Of a stretch of DNA of 64,000 nucleotides, positions 44,151-56,051 are shown piece by piece. This stretch comes from Dactylorhiza incarnata. Taxonomy: Eukaryota; Streptophyta; Magnoliopsida; Asparagales; Orchidaceae. Made by a program: the position numbers and the translations under genes. Position 1 is the stretch's first letter, and each line of letters begins with the position of its first letter. A model generated the notes under the pieces. It had not been told where the DNA came from. It did not search any database and worked only from the letters and a program-made list of their open reading frames with translations. Where the stretch lies: positions 1,919,001 through 1,983,000 of the forward strand of contig JAWHQI010000170.1 in assembly GCA_033032865.1 (NCBI GenBank), written 5' to 3'.

Positions 44151-45841
44151 TGATGCGCAAATCTCGCACACCGCTATAGGCGGTAGCTAGACTGCGGCAC
44201 GAAACGACAGTGTACCGATCGTTCAAGTAATATAAAACGAGGAGTAATCCCCGAGTATCGAATCTCTCAAGGAACACAATAAGGTGGAGTTAACGTTCAA
44301 GGAAGGACTTGAGATTGAAGTCCTTTACGTCGGATGGATGCGGAAACGAGGGATTTGGATTGTGAAAAATAAAGAAAAACAACTATAACTACTCCTATGC
44401 AATGCCCCTATGCAATGCTTCGCTTGGCGGGATGGAGACTAGGCAGGCCTTGAGCGCACTGCGTCGCAAGGGCGGATGGATGAGTAGGCAAGCGGAATCG
44501 AACTGTGCAGGCCTTGAGCGCGCTGCTTCGTTAGGCGAATGGATTACACGGGCCGCTATGCCACGCTTCGCTAGGCGGATGGAAGAGTAGGCATACGGAT
44601 GAGGGTCGCAAGCACCTCGTCGACAAGCACGCCACTAGCAATTGCTAGTGCGGCACACGAACGTGACGGCGGGATGGAGGATGGAATGGGGCGCTCCTCA
44701 CTTGCATAAACCACACATCAATTTCACATAAACATGAAATACAAAAATAACATAATAAGGTTTAAGCAAACATTGTTCATACACCCAAAATATAAAACAA
44801 AACAATACTACAGTATAAAGGGGGTTTAGATTACAACCAAAGCACGGAGACTCATCGGAGGTTCACGGCCGGAATCTAGGGTTGTCAATCCTCGTCCGGG
44901 CTCGGGCTCCAACTGCCGTCCGGGGTCCGGAAGAGCTGTCACCTTCTATTATACCCGTCTTCTCCGTCAATCTTCTCTGGTCACGATCTCACCGGAGAAC
45001 TTCATATATGCAGCAGGAAATCCCTCGAAATGGAGCTTTGGAGGTGCACGATCAATGGAGGAGGCCTAGAGGATGCTCCGGCTTGAGATTTGCAAGAGAA
45101 TGGCGGCCGGAGCTCCTCCCGAAGGTGTGCGGCGATGGACAGCGAAAAGGGCGCGGAACTGGAGCTCTGGGAGCGGGAAAAAAGGTCGATAGAATAGGAC
45201 AAGACCTGCGGCTTAAATAGAAATTCTGTCAGAAAATGGTCACGCACGGTCGAACGCACGACCGTGCGCAGACCGTGCGTTATTAAATGATAAAACGTGA
45301 CTTGGGGAAGACGCTGCGCCGCCCGTGCGTTTTGCTCACGCACGATCAACACCGCCCGTGCGTTCAAACGCACGGGTAAACTCCGAAGCTCTGAAATCAG
45401 GAAGACACAGGTCGACCGTGCGTTTTACTCACGCATGGGCGAATCCGCCCGTGCGTCAAAACGCACGAGTAAACTCCGACGCTCCATTTTCAGCCCAAAC
45501 ACAAACGTACGACCGCACCCGACTGTGTGTCAAGGAAACGCACGACCGTGCGATATGCACAGAAATTACTATTGGGGGAAAACGGGACGATCAGGTCACC
45601 TGCAAACAAGATATATCAGCTGGGAATACACGTCCAACACAGAAACACATAAAAGAAGGGAAGGGGAGCACAATGTGCTTACCCCCAACAACAAGGAATG
45701 CAATTGCACACCGAAATGGGCTTAATAGTGCACCTAGCATGGAATAGTACATATAAATGAAAACGTGCCTAAAATGTGGTGCAAACACTAGAATATCAGC
45801 CCAAATGAGTCCAAAAATATATATATAAATGAGACTCATCA
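44151..45841 (-). repeat. Element C 3' LTR (left)
   Basis: The 1691-bp LTR runs tgatgcgcaaatctcgcaca to gagactcatca. It contains a block of hairpin-forming cgcacgaccgtgcg and gcccgtgcgtt words (45238-45560). It differs from the right copy by scattered substitutions and a ~12-bp indel near 44720. Confidence 0.9.
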
Positions 45842-47927
45842 CACCCCCAGACTTACCTGTTTGCGCGTCCCGAGCAAACAAATCCCTCAAGCGGATAAGA
45901 AAAATATAAGCTGACATAGAAATTGTAAAGCGGAGTACCATGCGAAGTCGCATGCTCATGCACGTAGAAATACAGTAGATAAAATTTCTAATTATAAATA
46001 TTAGTTTATAATTTTCTAGGGGCGTATTTATATATTACATTTACTCAAAAAGTGAATCACGGTGAATCATAAGGTCGTACATAGGAAGAAAGTAAACTGA
46101 ACGCTGAGGCGAGCTTTGCCAAAGATCGGGGCTCGGGACAAACTCCATTGAAATCCATCAATGTCGGTGACCATAAGCTTGCCCGGTTGCACTCTCTCCA
46201 CGGTACTGGTTTGACTCAAATGTGTGAATCAATAGGACTTTAGGTTTTAGATGAGGCTTGGGTTTAGGCGAGATATACAATGATAAAAATGACGGCTCAA
46301 GCACTAAACCCAAATGAGCTAATGCAGAAATTATCCTCAAACACCACGCATACACACGGGTACACTACACCCCCAGACTTGAACTTGACTACATGGGTGT
46401 GTGCACCGCCTACTCCCAAATACAAATCTCAAACAGATTTTTCAATTAAAACACTTTCATTCTTTCTTTTTCTTTTTTTCTTTTCATTTTTTTTTCTTTT
46501 TCTTTCTTTAGCAATTTCAGCATTGTGCAAGACCAATGCTCTGGATGCTGAATGAAGGAAGCATGGTTATGTGCACATAAATCAAAATGGATTCTTGAGT
46601 CTGCCCTCTCTGATGTCTTTGGCTTTGATTTGAGGGCATGATTCCGCAGCAAACGTGACGGTATAGGGGGCCACTATTTCAGTGGTAATCTGTGAGCAGC
46701 CACTTTGTGCATCTATTGTCAAAGGTTCGGTCTTTCTCCTCTGAGAGAAGCCACTTTGGGCATAGGGCCAAAGGTTAGGTCTGTTTCCAATCTTCCCCCG
46801 CCCATTCCCCCAATGATTGGGGACTATATGGGTTCTGTTGTTGTTGTTGTTGTTGTTGTCTTTAGTAATTTTAGCAAATTTTCAAGGATGCTCATCCACA
46901 TTTCCACATTGTACTTCCACAATCAACACCACCAATTTAAAATTTAAACAAAATGCTTGCATTTGGGTGTGCGACTAGGCTTTGGTGAACAATAGTGGAG
47001 CTGATCCAAAAGAATGGGGTAGGCACAACTGGGCTAACGAGGATAGAGCGATAGGAATGGGCACAAAAGCTCAACCGGGCCAAAATGATGCCCTATATCA
47101 CATTCACGTGATTGACTAACCATATACCCATGATTCAAGAGTCGCTTGGGGCAAGTTCTTAGCCACCGAGAAAGATTATCCTTCCTCCCGACTCAGGCAA
47201 TACGAGGCTAACGAACGTCTACACACATTCCTATGCTACCGTTTGATTCACACCGGATTCACCAATTTTTGAGTAAAGTAAACAATATCTACGCAAATAG
47301 AAAGATATAAACTAAAAGCATAAAAAGAGATTGAATCTACACAAATTTCTATGCGAGACATGAGCACTTGATTAGGAGCACTCCATGAGTCAACATTTTA
47401 CTCCGCCTCATAATCCTAAGCCAGCACAATGATTTTTTTTTCAAATCACACAAAAGAGACAAATTCAACTCGCGACGTGCCAACAGCTAAGCGCACGCTC
47501 AAGTGGGTGTTGTGATGTGCTGTGAAGATGAACAAAACAAAATAAATGAGATTAAAATACTTCTAGTATGCAAATGATATGTGCACGTGCAGTGGGTAAC
47601 ACATAGCGGCTCTCCCCCAAACTTAATCTAAACAATCCAACAAAAGATATGGCCATGAAATTCAAAATGAAGCTAAGGGAAGAGAGTACTCAATGCTCAG
47701 CAAGTGAGCATACCAGAAGACGCGTGTAAACCAAGAAAAAGCTGCAGCATCCGCCAGAAGAATGACCTGCAGGGGTGAGCTTCGCAAAAACAAAAGAAAA
47801 TGTACAAAAATAAAATAAAATACAGCTAACTAAACTAAACAAGATGAAATAAGAAATGCAGGAAAAAATAAGATAACTACTGAGGTTATTGTTCTCCCAG
47901 CACGACTTATTCAAATTTAAAGCAGTT
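45842..47927. other. Non-coding 3' half of element C
   Basis: Long AT-rich untranslated region between the ORF end and the 3' LTR. It includes a poly-pyrimidine tract (46450-46510), the LINE-like tail and short words cccccagacttgaacttga and ctcccccaaacttaatct, which resemble purine tracts on the minus strand. No gene was recognised. Confidence 0.55.
46641..46860 (+). mobile_element. Possible RTE-type LINE/SINE 3' end with (GTT)n tail
   Basis: The stretch ends ttggggactatatgggttct followed by at least seven GTT units. This is the usual 3' end of plant RTE LINEs and their partner SINEs. Only about 200 bp remain and no coding part is seen. It lies in the non-coding half of element C. Confidence 0.4.
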
Positions 47928-49130
47928 CTAGCTAATGGGTCTATGAAAAAGGAAATGCACAGGTAACTGTTCTAATATGCGTGTCGGTAGCGGGTACCGA
48001 TACGGAGATAGAGCAGTTACTCCCCTACCTAAATAAAAATACCTGCTCGTCACAGGTAGCGGGAATAGGAAGTAAGAAGAGGAGGAGAGCTGGTCCTCAC
48101 TCATCTCACCACAAAATAAATCCTTGCCCAGCAAGGTATCATCTCCAGGGAGGCAGCAAGAGGAGAAGACAATGAGTGGAGCTTCCTCTACGGATTGGGG
48201 ATCAACCTCCTCACATAAGAGGATGCTCTCATCATTGACTTGAGCATAATGCTCCAAGTCCTCCTGAAGTACCTGTGAAGACTCAACCTGCACATGCTCA
48301 GATGAAGAAAGGGGATCAAGAAATAAAGAAGAAGAAGAACATAAATAAAAATCAATCGGGGGAGTGGTCCCGGTCTCACTCCCAGCAGGATCCAAGGATA
48401 GATCGCTATCATCATCGTAAGTATCATAGCGAGGGGAACCCAAGAACTCAAGAGCCTCGGTGGTGAGTTGGACCTCCTCGTCCCATGAGGAAGTGCAAAC
48501 CTCCTCATCAGAGAGAGTATCCTCCTCATCCCACCGAGGTGCACCATCGTGTTCAAAGCATTCATTCTCCCCTTTGGGGAAAACAAACTCCTCATCCCAC
48601 TTTGGAGCATCCTCCGAGTCAGAAGCATCACCCCACTCCTTCACTTCGATAGGATCATAAAGAATGTGTGTAGAAAAATCTTGCAAAGAAACTGGAGGAA
48701 CAAAAAGATTTGGTTCCTCCACAAAAAGATCTGCTAAAGCCTTCTCGATGGAGAGAATACTTTCCTCATCCCAATCAGGTGCATCTAGGAGCTCCCATTC
48801 CTCTCTTTGTTGGCCAACAGATGAGTGATCATCATCACTAGGAGTGAAGCCATACACAGGGAGTGAGGAGTCCATGCACGAGATAAACTCGGGGATAGAG
48901 GGCACGATTGCCTCCATGGGTAAAGAATGTGTGATAGGGACAATGTTGTCATGAGTGGAGGAGCAGCGGTCAGGATTGAAAAGACTCGGACAGTCCTTCA
49001 ATTCATGACCCTCTCCTCGACACAACAAGCAAACAAAGTTCCTACACCGCCTAGCATTTAACTCCTTTATTTGGTCTATATAATAGACCATCATGTCGTA
49101 AGTGTTAGGAGAAATATCCCATGAAGACAT
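47928..49130 (-). CDS. Element C protein: N-terminal CCHC zinc knuckle and WDEE repeats
   Basis: The frame is 400 residues with no stop, starting MSSWDISPNTYDMMVYYIDQ about 230 bp after the primer-binding site. A CX2CX4HX4C knuckle lies at residues 34-47 (CLLCRGEGHELKDC). It is followed by a strongly acidic, low-complexity body with four related motifs: APDWDEE (117-123), APKWDEE (175-181), APRWDEE (197-203) and SSWDEE (214-219). Aromatic residue, Asp, Glu, Glu are constant. The C-terminal third is Ser/Leu-rich. There is no capsid domain and no protease. By position it replaces gag. A zinc knuckle suggests binding of element RNA; the WDEE repeats have no role I can name. The intact frame in a young element suggests recent selection or recent insertion. 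Confidence 0.7.
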   Translation of the reverse strand: MSSWDISPNTYDMMVYYIDQIKELNARRCRNFVCLLCRGEGHELKDCPSLFNPDRCSSTHDNIVPITHSLPMEAIVPSIPEFISCMDSSLPVYGFTPSDDDHSSVGQQREEWELLDAPDWDEESILSIEKALADLFVEEPNLFVPPVSLQDFSTHILYDPIEVKEWGDASDSEDAPKWDEEFVFPKGENECFEHDGAPRWDEEDTLSDEEVCTSSWDEEVQLTTEALEFLGSPRYDTYDDDSDLSLDPAGSETGTTPPIDFYLCSSSSLFLDPLSSSEHVQVESSQVLQEDLEHYAQVNDESILLCEEVDPQSVEEAPLIVFSSCCLPGDDTLLGKDLFCGEMSEDQLSSSSYFLFPLPVTSRYFYLGRGVTALSPYRYPLPTRILEQLPVHFLFHRPIS

Positions 49131-49360
49131 TTTTGATAATTAAAGCAGATAACAAAGCTGAAATTCCTTGCATGGAAATTTACACAAACTAATAAAACTC
49201 CTTGGATTAAACTTCCCTAAAACTTTAAAAACAGAAGAGGAAGAAATAATAACAAACACTATATAATTAAAAAGCAAACAAAAAATAATAAAGCGACTAT
49301 ACACACTGGAAGAACTACTATCTTTTGTCTCCCTCTACAGCAAACTCACACGTCTGTGTT

Positions 49361-49380
49361 CCCCGGCAACGGCGCCAAAA
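49361..49380 (-). promoter_or_regulatory. Primer-binding site of element C
   Basis: The minus-strand sequence ttttggcgccgttgccgggg lies three bases from the 5' LTR. It is the site typical of plant Athila/Tat elements. Confidence 0.85.
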
Positions 49381-49383
49381 ACT

Positions 49384-51065
49384 TGATGCGCAAATCTCGC
49401 ACACCGCTATAGGCGGTAGCTAGACTGCGGCACGAAACGGCAGTGTACCGATCGTTCAAGTAATATAAAACGAGGAGTAATCCCCGAATATCGAATCTCT
49501 CAAGGAACACAGTAAGGTGGAGTTAACGTTCGAGGAAGGACTTGAGATTGAAGTCCTTTACGTCGGATGGATGCGGAAACGGGGGATTTGGATTGTGAAA
49601 AATAAAGAAAAACAACTATAACTACTCCTATGCAATGCCGCTATGCAATGCTTCGCTTGGCGGGATGGAGACTAGGCAGGCCTTGAGCGCACTGCGTCGC
49701 AAGGGCGGATGGACGAGTAGGCAAGCGGAATCGAACTGTGCAGGCCTTGAGCGCGCTGCTTCGTTAGGCGAATGGATTACACGGGCCGCTATGCCACGCT
49801 TCGCTAGGCGGATGGAAGAGTAGACATACGGATGAGGGTCGCAAGCACCTCGTCGACAAGCACGCCACTAGCAATTGCTAGTGCGGCACACGAACGTGAC
49901 GGCGGGATGGAGGATGGAATGGGGCGCTCCTCACTTGCATAAACCACACATAACATGAAATACAAAAATAACATAATAAGGTTTAAGCAAACATTGTTCA
50001 TACACCCAAAATATAAAGGAAAACAATACTACAGTATAAAGGGGGTTTAGATTACAACCAAAGCACGGAGACTCATCGGAGGTTCACGGCCGGAATCTAG
50101 GGTTGTCAATCCTCGTCCGGGCTCGGGCTCCAACTGCCGTCCGGGGTCCGGAAGAGCTGTCACCTTCTTCTATTATACCCGTCTTCTCCGTCAATCTTCT
50201 CTGGTCACAATCTCACCGGAGAACTTCATATATGCAGCAGGAAATCCCTCGAAATGGAGCTTTGGAGGTGCACGATCAATGGAGGAGGCCTAGAGGATGC
50301 TCCGGTTTGAGATTTGCAAGAGAATGGCGGCCGGAGCTCCTCCCGAAGGTGTGCGGCGATGGACAGCGAAAAGGGCGCGGAACTGGAGCTCTGGGAGCGG
50401 GAAAAAAGGTCGATAGAATAGGGCAAGACCTGCGGCTTAAATAGAAATTCTGTCAGAAAATGGTCACGCACGGTCGAACGCACGACCGTGCGCAGACCGT
50501 GCGTTATTAAATGATAAAACGTGACTTGGGGAAGACGCTGCGCCGCCCGTGCGTTTTGCTCACGCACGATCAACACCGCCCGTGCGTTCAAACGCATGGG
50601 TAAACTCCGAAGCTCTGAAATCAGGAAGACACAGGTCGACCGTGCGTTTTACTCACGCATGGGCGAATCCGCCCGTGCGTCAAAACGCACGAGTAAACTC
50701 CGACTCTCCATTTTCAGCCCAGACACAGTCGCACGACCGCACCCGACCGTGCGTCAAGGAAACGCACGACCGTGCGATATGCGCAGAAATTACTTTTGGG
50801 GGAAAACGGGACGATCAGGTCACCTGCAAACAAGATATACCAGCTGGGAATACACGTCCAGCACAGAAACACATAAAAGAAGGGAAGGGGAGCACAATGT
50901 GCTTACCCCCAACAACAAGGAATACAATTGCACACCGAAATGGGCTTAATAGTGCACCTAGCATGGAATAGTACATATAAATGAAAACGTGCCTAAAATG
51001 TGGTGCAAACACTAAAATATCAGCCCAAATGAGTCCAAAAATATATATATAAATGGGACTCATCA
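49384..51065 (-). repeat. Element C 5' LTR (right)
   Basis: The 1682-bp partner of 44151-45841. It ends aatgggactcatca next to the duplication gtttc. Confidence 0.9.
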
Positions 51066-51114
51066 GTTTCCCACCGCCACTTTTTCCACCGCCACCACTG
51101 TCCCAAACAGGCCC

Positions 51115-51740
51115 TAGGTTATCTTGGGGGAAGGTCTTGCGTAGCAAGAAGAGGTCTGCCAAAACGTCTCGTGTAAGGGCAATGCAGCGACATGAGATCA
51201 AGTTTTACGATAGGAGATCGAGTTTTACGTCAGGTTCTTTCCAAAGTGCCGCGAGCTTTGGTGCGAGACCTACATTGTTCTCCAACGCGTCGGCTCTGCG
51301 CCGCAAGAAGACGTGTTGTACCTGCCCTCACAATGCGCGAAACCAGGCCGACTGAGCGATGCTGAAGTTGTTGTTTGAGACATAGTGTGATACTTCTCCT
51401 GCGTTTGGAGAGGTGAGTATTCTCACGCTATTGACTGCTCTGATGAAAATTCTTCTTCTTATTTTTGTTGCCTGCAAGTACGTTCTATTTTGATGACAAC
51501 TATACCTAACCTCTAGCTTTCTCTGCTGCTGAGAGTCAAGAGTAAACACAAAGTTTAAGGGAGTTAAAATGTTGTTCACGACAACCAAGAAACTCGAGTG
51601 GCTAGGTGAGTGAAATGGTAGGCTCTGATACCCTATTAAATCCACAAAATCAATGTGTACAACAAATCTTCACAAGCGACGTGGGACTAAACAAGAGAAG
51701 AGAAAGAGTGTGAGCGAAAAGATGGGCTTTTCTGATTTTT
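51115..51740 (-). mobile_element. Copia H leader, primer-binding site and part of 5' LTR
   Basis: On the minus strand ggtatcagagcc lies at about 51628-51640. It is preceded by LTR-like sequence (cttttcgctcacactctttc to ggatttaatag) and followed by about 510 bp of leader. Removing the TIR element joins this leader to 42811-43005 and to the gag start of copia H. The LTR's outer edge is not clear. Confidence 0.6.
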
Positions 51741-52484
51741 TGGCTTTAACAATTTTTATCATCAACAATACTAAAGTCATTATTAGTCATCATCAGTAGC
51801 CTTATCCAAACAGTTTGTGGTTGGCTTGATGGATTCTTATATTTCATAGGTCCATATTGAGTGATGCCTTAGGTATTAAATCTAATCAATGAAAATTATT
51901 TGTAACAACTTTCATCCAAATTACTTTAGTTATACGTTTTCTCCTTGTTAATCATCTGACACTAATTTCATCTGCTCCTTTCCCCTGTGCATTTTCTATC
52001 ATTAGTAGTACTTATCCAATCAACTAAAATCTCTTTTCTCCATTATCTTCTTCAATAGATGTCTCCCACCTTCTTTCTATAATGTCCATTCTTTAATTTG
52101 TCCATAATTTTATCAGAAATTTATCTTACCAGTTACCATTATTGTCACTCTCAACATAGATATGAATACCCTTTTTAGCCTGACACTTTGAATCAATACA
52201 ACATTATTATCATTCTCATCTCAACTATTTGTGGCCGACTTAGCAATTGCTTGTTATTCTATTTCCTATTTCTGCGCGAGTTATAGTTGCTGATATCTAC
52301 ATAATTTGGCATTTAAAACTGTATTCCAAGAATGAGTGTAACGTCAAAGGTTAGGTTCTTAAAGATGCCATCTTATAATCCCATGCGAGATAATGCTAGG
52401 AATGCACTTTTACTACTTTTTAGATTGTTGAAATGATGACTTTTCTTGCATTAATTTTGTTCTTTCTCTTTTGCAGTTTTAGCA
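51741..52484. other. Upstream region and 5'-UTR intron of the TTM gene
   Basis: AT-rich sequence. It ends with a strong 3' splice site, tctttctcttttgcag (about 52470-52485), 22 bp before the first ATG of the kinase gene. This implies a 5'-UTR intron whose donor lies further left and was not located. Confidence 0.55.
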
Positions 52485-52506
52485 GAGCTATCATAATTTC
52501 TTGTTA

Positions 52507-55500
52507 ATGGTCCAAAATTTCTCTAGTATGGAATCACCACGGCTAAAGCCTGGGCTTCTAAGGGATCAGGTTAAGTTAGTGAAAAGAAAAGACTCTTGTA
52601 GATATGAAATTGTTCCAATCCAAGATTCACTATCTTTTGAAAAGGGTTTCTTTATATTCATCCGCGCTTGCCAATTATTGTCCCAAAAGAACGAGGGGAT
52701 TACCTTGGTTGGTGTTGCTGGTCCCTCTGGTGCTGGAAAGACTGTGTTCACTGAGAAGATTCTAAATTTCATGCCAAGTATTGCTGTGATATCCATGGAT
52801 AACTATAACGATGCAAGCCGTATAATTGATGGGAATTTCGATGGTGAGACTTCAATTCTCAATCCAGTATTTGATTGTTTCTTGAGTTGTTCTTTAGTAA
52901 GAATTGTTAAAGCAGTACATTAGAGCTTAACTTGAGCTGCCATCGAAACATGAATTTAAACTGTTTTGAATGCAAATTTCTGAGGTCCTAGTTTGATAAC
53001 GAAGTATATTTAGTCACTATACTTCATATGAAAGAGTTCACGAAATTTGGCAGATAATATTGGAGAATATCATAGAAGGTATATTTTCCTTTCATTTTCC
53101 GCATATTTTTTGTTTGAGTTTCTGAGGTCCTATATCCCTGATTTACTATATTAGCTTGATCGATCACGAAGCTATGGCAGTTTGGAAGTTAACTATAATT
53201 ATAGTCAAGGGAGGCATTTTTGCTGTTCAATTGCATGGGAAATTATAGAAGCATACTGTTAGAATCCAAACATTCAACCTAAAACCAATTGATTAGAGGC
53301 GGCTATGATAGCTTCCCGATGTGAGGACTAAACACATCCTTCATGTGTAAGGTCTTTGACCTCTGACACATGAATTATTATTATTATTTAATTGGGTGAC
53401 GTGGAATGCGCTTTTAGACTGTTTTAATACCATGCTAGAATCTAAATATCAAAACTAAAACCAATCAGGTGGAGGTGGAGAGGCCCGGGATGTATATTAA
53501 ATGCACAAGACTATACTAGTTTTCCAATGTGCGATTATTTTCAATACCCAATAATATGGGTGAAGCTGTGTTTTGGAGGATTATCATAGTGATAGCAACT
53601 ACCAAAACGAATTTTGTCTTACTTCAAATCATGGTTCTTGTTGCAAGAAGGGGTTAGAGCACTCTAAACAACGAATCATTTTAACAGTGTACACAGATGT
53701 TCTGAGTAGACAATGTTATGGGAAATTGCTGCAATCAGAGAGAAATATTTTTCTCAAAGTTAAAATGTCACTATAATATATGTATTATATTCAATACTTG
53801 AAGACCAAGACATGGAGTTCAAATATGCACCTTAATCGAAGGCGGCGATTCAAATATGACCTATTGAGTGTTGTCATCAGTAACTTGCTCATAGGGCTAG
53901 TGTGTTTAATCCTTTTCAGATCAAGACATGGAGTTTTATGATATGGACCCCCGTTTGGGATCTAGTTCGCGGCTGGGTAATGTAGAAGTCCTAGAGGAGG
54001 TTGGAGTTCCCTTTCTTGGAACCTCATAACCTATATTGACGACGAGGGATGACTGGAGGGGAGGGGAAGTCGATCCACGGGAGATCGACTCGAGATGCGG
54101 TGGCGCTGGCGTCTGTGATCGAGAGGGTGTGCGGCTAGGGCCGCGGAATCTGGGGGAAAAGAGAGAGAGAAGACAAAGCTGGAGAGAGAGAATTTGATTA
54201 AACCAATCCAAGCTATTTTAACATATTGCACTTAGGTATTTTTTTTCTTCTTTTAGTATGATAAATTGATAATGTCACTCTCATTAATCTTATATAGAAC
54301 CCAATTATATTCAATTTGTTATTAGAACCTCAACACAATTCGTAATCAAACTTAGAATAAACTAGGTCATCACTATAATTCTTCCGCACATCCACCAACA
54401 TGAATCCATAAGAATAACTATTACTAATCATATATAAGTTTCCTGAAAAAACTTGCAACAATTTTGTCAACTACTCTTAGCTACCGAAGTAGTCATCTAA
54501 TTCAGCACTTACCCCTTATCCAAAAAGTTTCAGCCAATCTTGCACCTGGTTGCAAGATGAAAGTCACAAGGAGTAACTGAAAATTGTGGCTCAAACCATC
54601 CAAGATCAAGTTAAAATGCACCTATCACCTTATATGTATTCCATTTGTTAACATACAAAATTGTGCCAACAACTCCGGATACAAAATCATAAGATATGAT
54701 ATCCTTACCCACCAGGCCACCACAGATTCCAAAACATATGAAATCATCCCCACTTTGGTCGACCCATCAAGCATAAACATATATACCAAACCCTTGTCAT
54801 CTGCAAGACATGAGTGTGTGCGCGTGCGCTCTCACACATTTATCATTTATTGAGTTGAATTCAACAATGTTGTAGTAATTCATGTTCAAGTTGGAACGAG
54901 TTTCAAGTTTTATACATAATTATTAACCCACTCTTGAAATTAGTGCTACTTTTATTCCTAAAAGTTGTATCAAGAAGGTTCAGTATTGATATCTAACATC
55001 TGCAATACGTAAACAGATCCACGTTTAACAGATTATGATACTTTGTTGGAAAACATTAATGGCCTTAGAGAAGGAAAGTCTGTTCAGGTGCCAATTTATG
55101 ATTTCAAGACGAGCAGCCGAACAGGATACAGGTATGCCATCTCCTACCTCTTCCTGGAGTAGTCTCTTGTTTTCAGCTATTTGTCTATATCCTCTATTCC
55201 TGTGAAATTTCATAAATTTTTAATGAAAACCTTTATTTACCATTTGACTGCATGCTAACAGGACTGTGGAAGTTCCGAGCTCTCGGATTTTAATTATTGA
55301 AGGAATCTATGCTTTAAGTGAAAGGTTGCGGGCTGTATTAGACCTTCGTGTTTCTGTTACGGGAGGAGTACACTTCGACCTTGTGAAGAGGGTCTTAAGG
55401 GACATACAACGGGCCGGACAAGAACCTGAAGAAATAATCCATCAAATATCAGAAACGGTGTTATACTAATATTGTTTTTAGATTTCATCTCACTAATTAA

Positions 55501-56051
55501 CTTTATAGGGGTTACTACATTTTCCTCTTTTATAAAAAGATTCTAGAAGTTTGGTATCTTGAATAAATTAAGAAGTCCTTGTAAGGAACTTAATTTACTT
55601 ATTGAAGTATTACCTTATTTTTGCATCTCATATGTTTAACTATTACTTTGAGCAGGTTTATCCTATGTACAAAGCATTTATTGAACCGGACCTACAAACT
55701 GCGCATATAAAAATCATCAACAAATTCAATCCTTTTTCAGGTTTTCAGAATCCAACTTACATTTTAAAGGTTAATGCACTACCCACATTTTTAAAGTTCT
55801 ACGAACTACATAACTTAATGAGCCTTTTTGATGTGTTATTGTGTGGTTTTAGAGCTAAGTTGTTTCTGTTATTGTAGTCACCGAAGACCATGTCAGTGGC
55901 TGAAATCAAGGCTGTTATTTCTGTAGAGCACAAGGAAAGTAAAGAGGAAACTTATGATATCTATCTCCTACCACCAGGTGAGGATCCAGATGCATGCCAA
56001 TCCTATCTGAGAATGCGAAACAGGGATGGAAAGTACAATCTTATGTTTGAG
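52507..56051 (+). CDS. TTM1/TTM2-like protein: P-loop kinase plus CYTH domain (5' half, five exons)
   Basis: Exons: 52507-52843, 55017-55131, 55262-55457, 55656-55769 and 55878-56051, all with GT/AG borders in phase. The frame starts MVQNFSSMESPRLKPGLLRD; a second ATG at 52528 is possible. Features: Walker A GVAGPSGAGKTVFTEKI, then ISMDNYNDASRIIDGNFD, PIYDFKTSSRTGYRTVEVPS, LIIEGIYALSERLRAVLDLR and HFDLVKRVLRDIQRAGQEPE (uridine-kinase-like P-loop NTPase). Next come YPMYKAFIEPDLQTAHIKII and the start of the CYTH triphosphate-tunnel domain (KEETYDIYLLPPGEDPDACQ, SYLRMRNRDGKYNLMFE). Arabidopsis TTM1 and TTM2 have this domain order; they are tail-anchored mitochondrial proteins with pyrophosphatase activity, linked to senescence and defence. 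The next exon (expected to begin EWVTD-like) is not found before 64000. Intron 1 is 2.2 kb. The intron after 56051 exceeds 7.9 kb and is filled with retrotransposons, so this is either a very long intron or a broken gene. Confidence 0.85.
53271..53530. repeat. Repeat-like segment in intron 1 of the TTM gene
   Basis: Two related stretches (53271-53300 and 53433-53475) contain agaatccaaacattcaacct and agaatctaaatatcaaaact followed by aaaaccaat. These words are common at the edges of small plant LTR/TRIM repeats. It may be a degenerate solo LTR; the ends were not resolved. Confidence 0.35.

Larger units (their letters stand above)
44151..51065 (-). mobile_element. Young LTR element C encoding a WDEE protein (Ty3/gypsy-like, non-autonomous)
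   Basis: LTRs at 44151-45841 and 49384-51065 are nearly identical and flanked by a perfect 5-bp duplication gtttc (44146-44150 and 51066-51070). The primer-binding site (49361-49380, minus strand) ttttggcgccgttgccgggg is the type used by Athila and related gypsy elements. The internal 3.5 kb has a single long frame (47928-49130, minus) and no protease, reverse transcriptase or integrase. Movement would need proteins from another element. A purine-rich aagtctgggggtg next to the 3' LTR (about 45842-45856) is the polypurine tract. Confidence 0.9.
43006..51114. mobile_element. TIR element inserted in copia H and itself split by LTR element C
   Basis: The left end gggtctgtttaggacggtgg and the right end, read on the minus strand gggcctgtttgggacagtgg, are inverted repeats of about 30 bp (continuing tggcggtgg). 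Without element C it is about 1.19 kb: 43006-44150 plus 51071-51114. Most of it is a ~20-bp minisatellite (43228-43996). The GGGCCTGTTTGG ends resemble plant hAT or Harbinger non-autonomous elements; no clean target duplication is visible. Copia H sequence flanks it on both sides. Confidence 0.65.

Noticed and set aside
44402..44590. 62-residue frame repeated at 49635-49823
   Set aside because: It is identical because both lie at the same place in the two LTRs of element C; no evidence of a gene.
45325..45747. ~140-residue frames in the LTRs of element C (also 50549-50971)
   Set aside because: They translate the cgtgcg hairpin block and have no domain.
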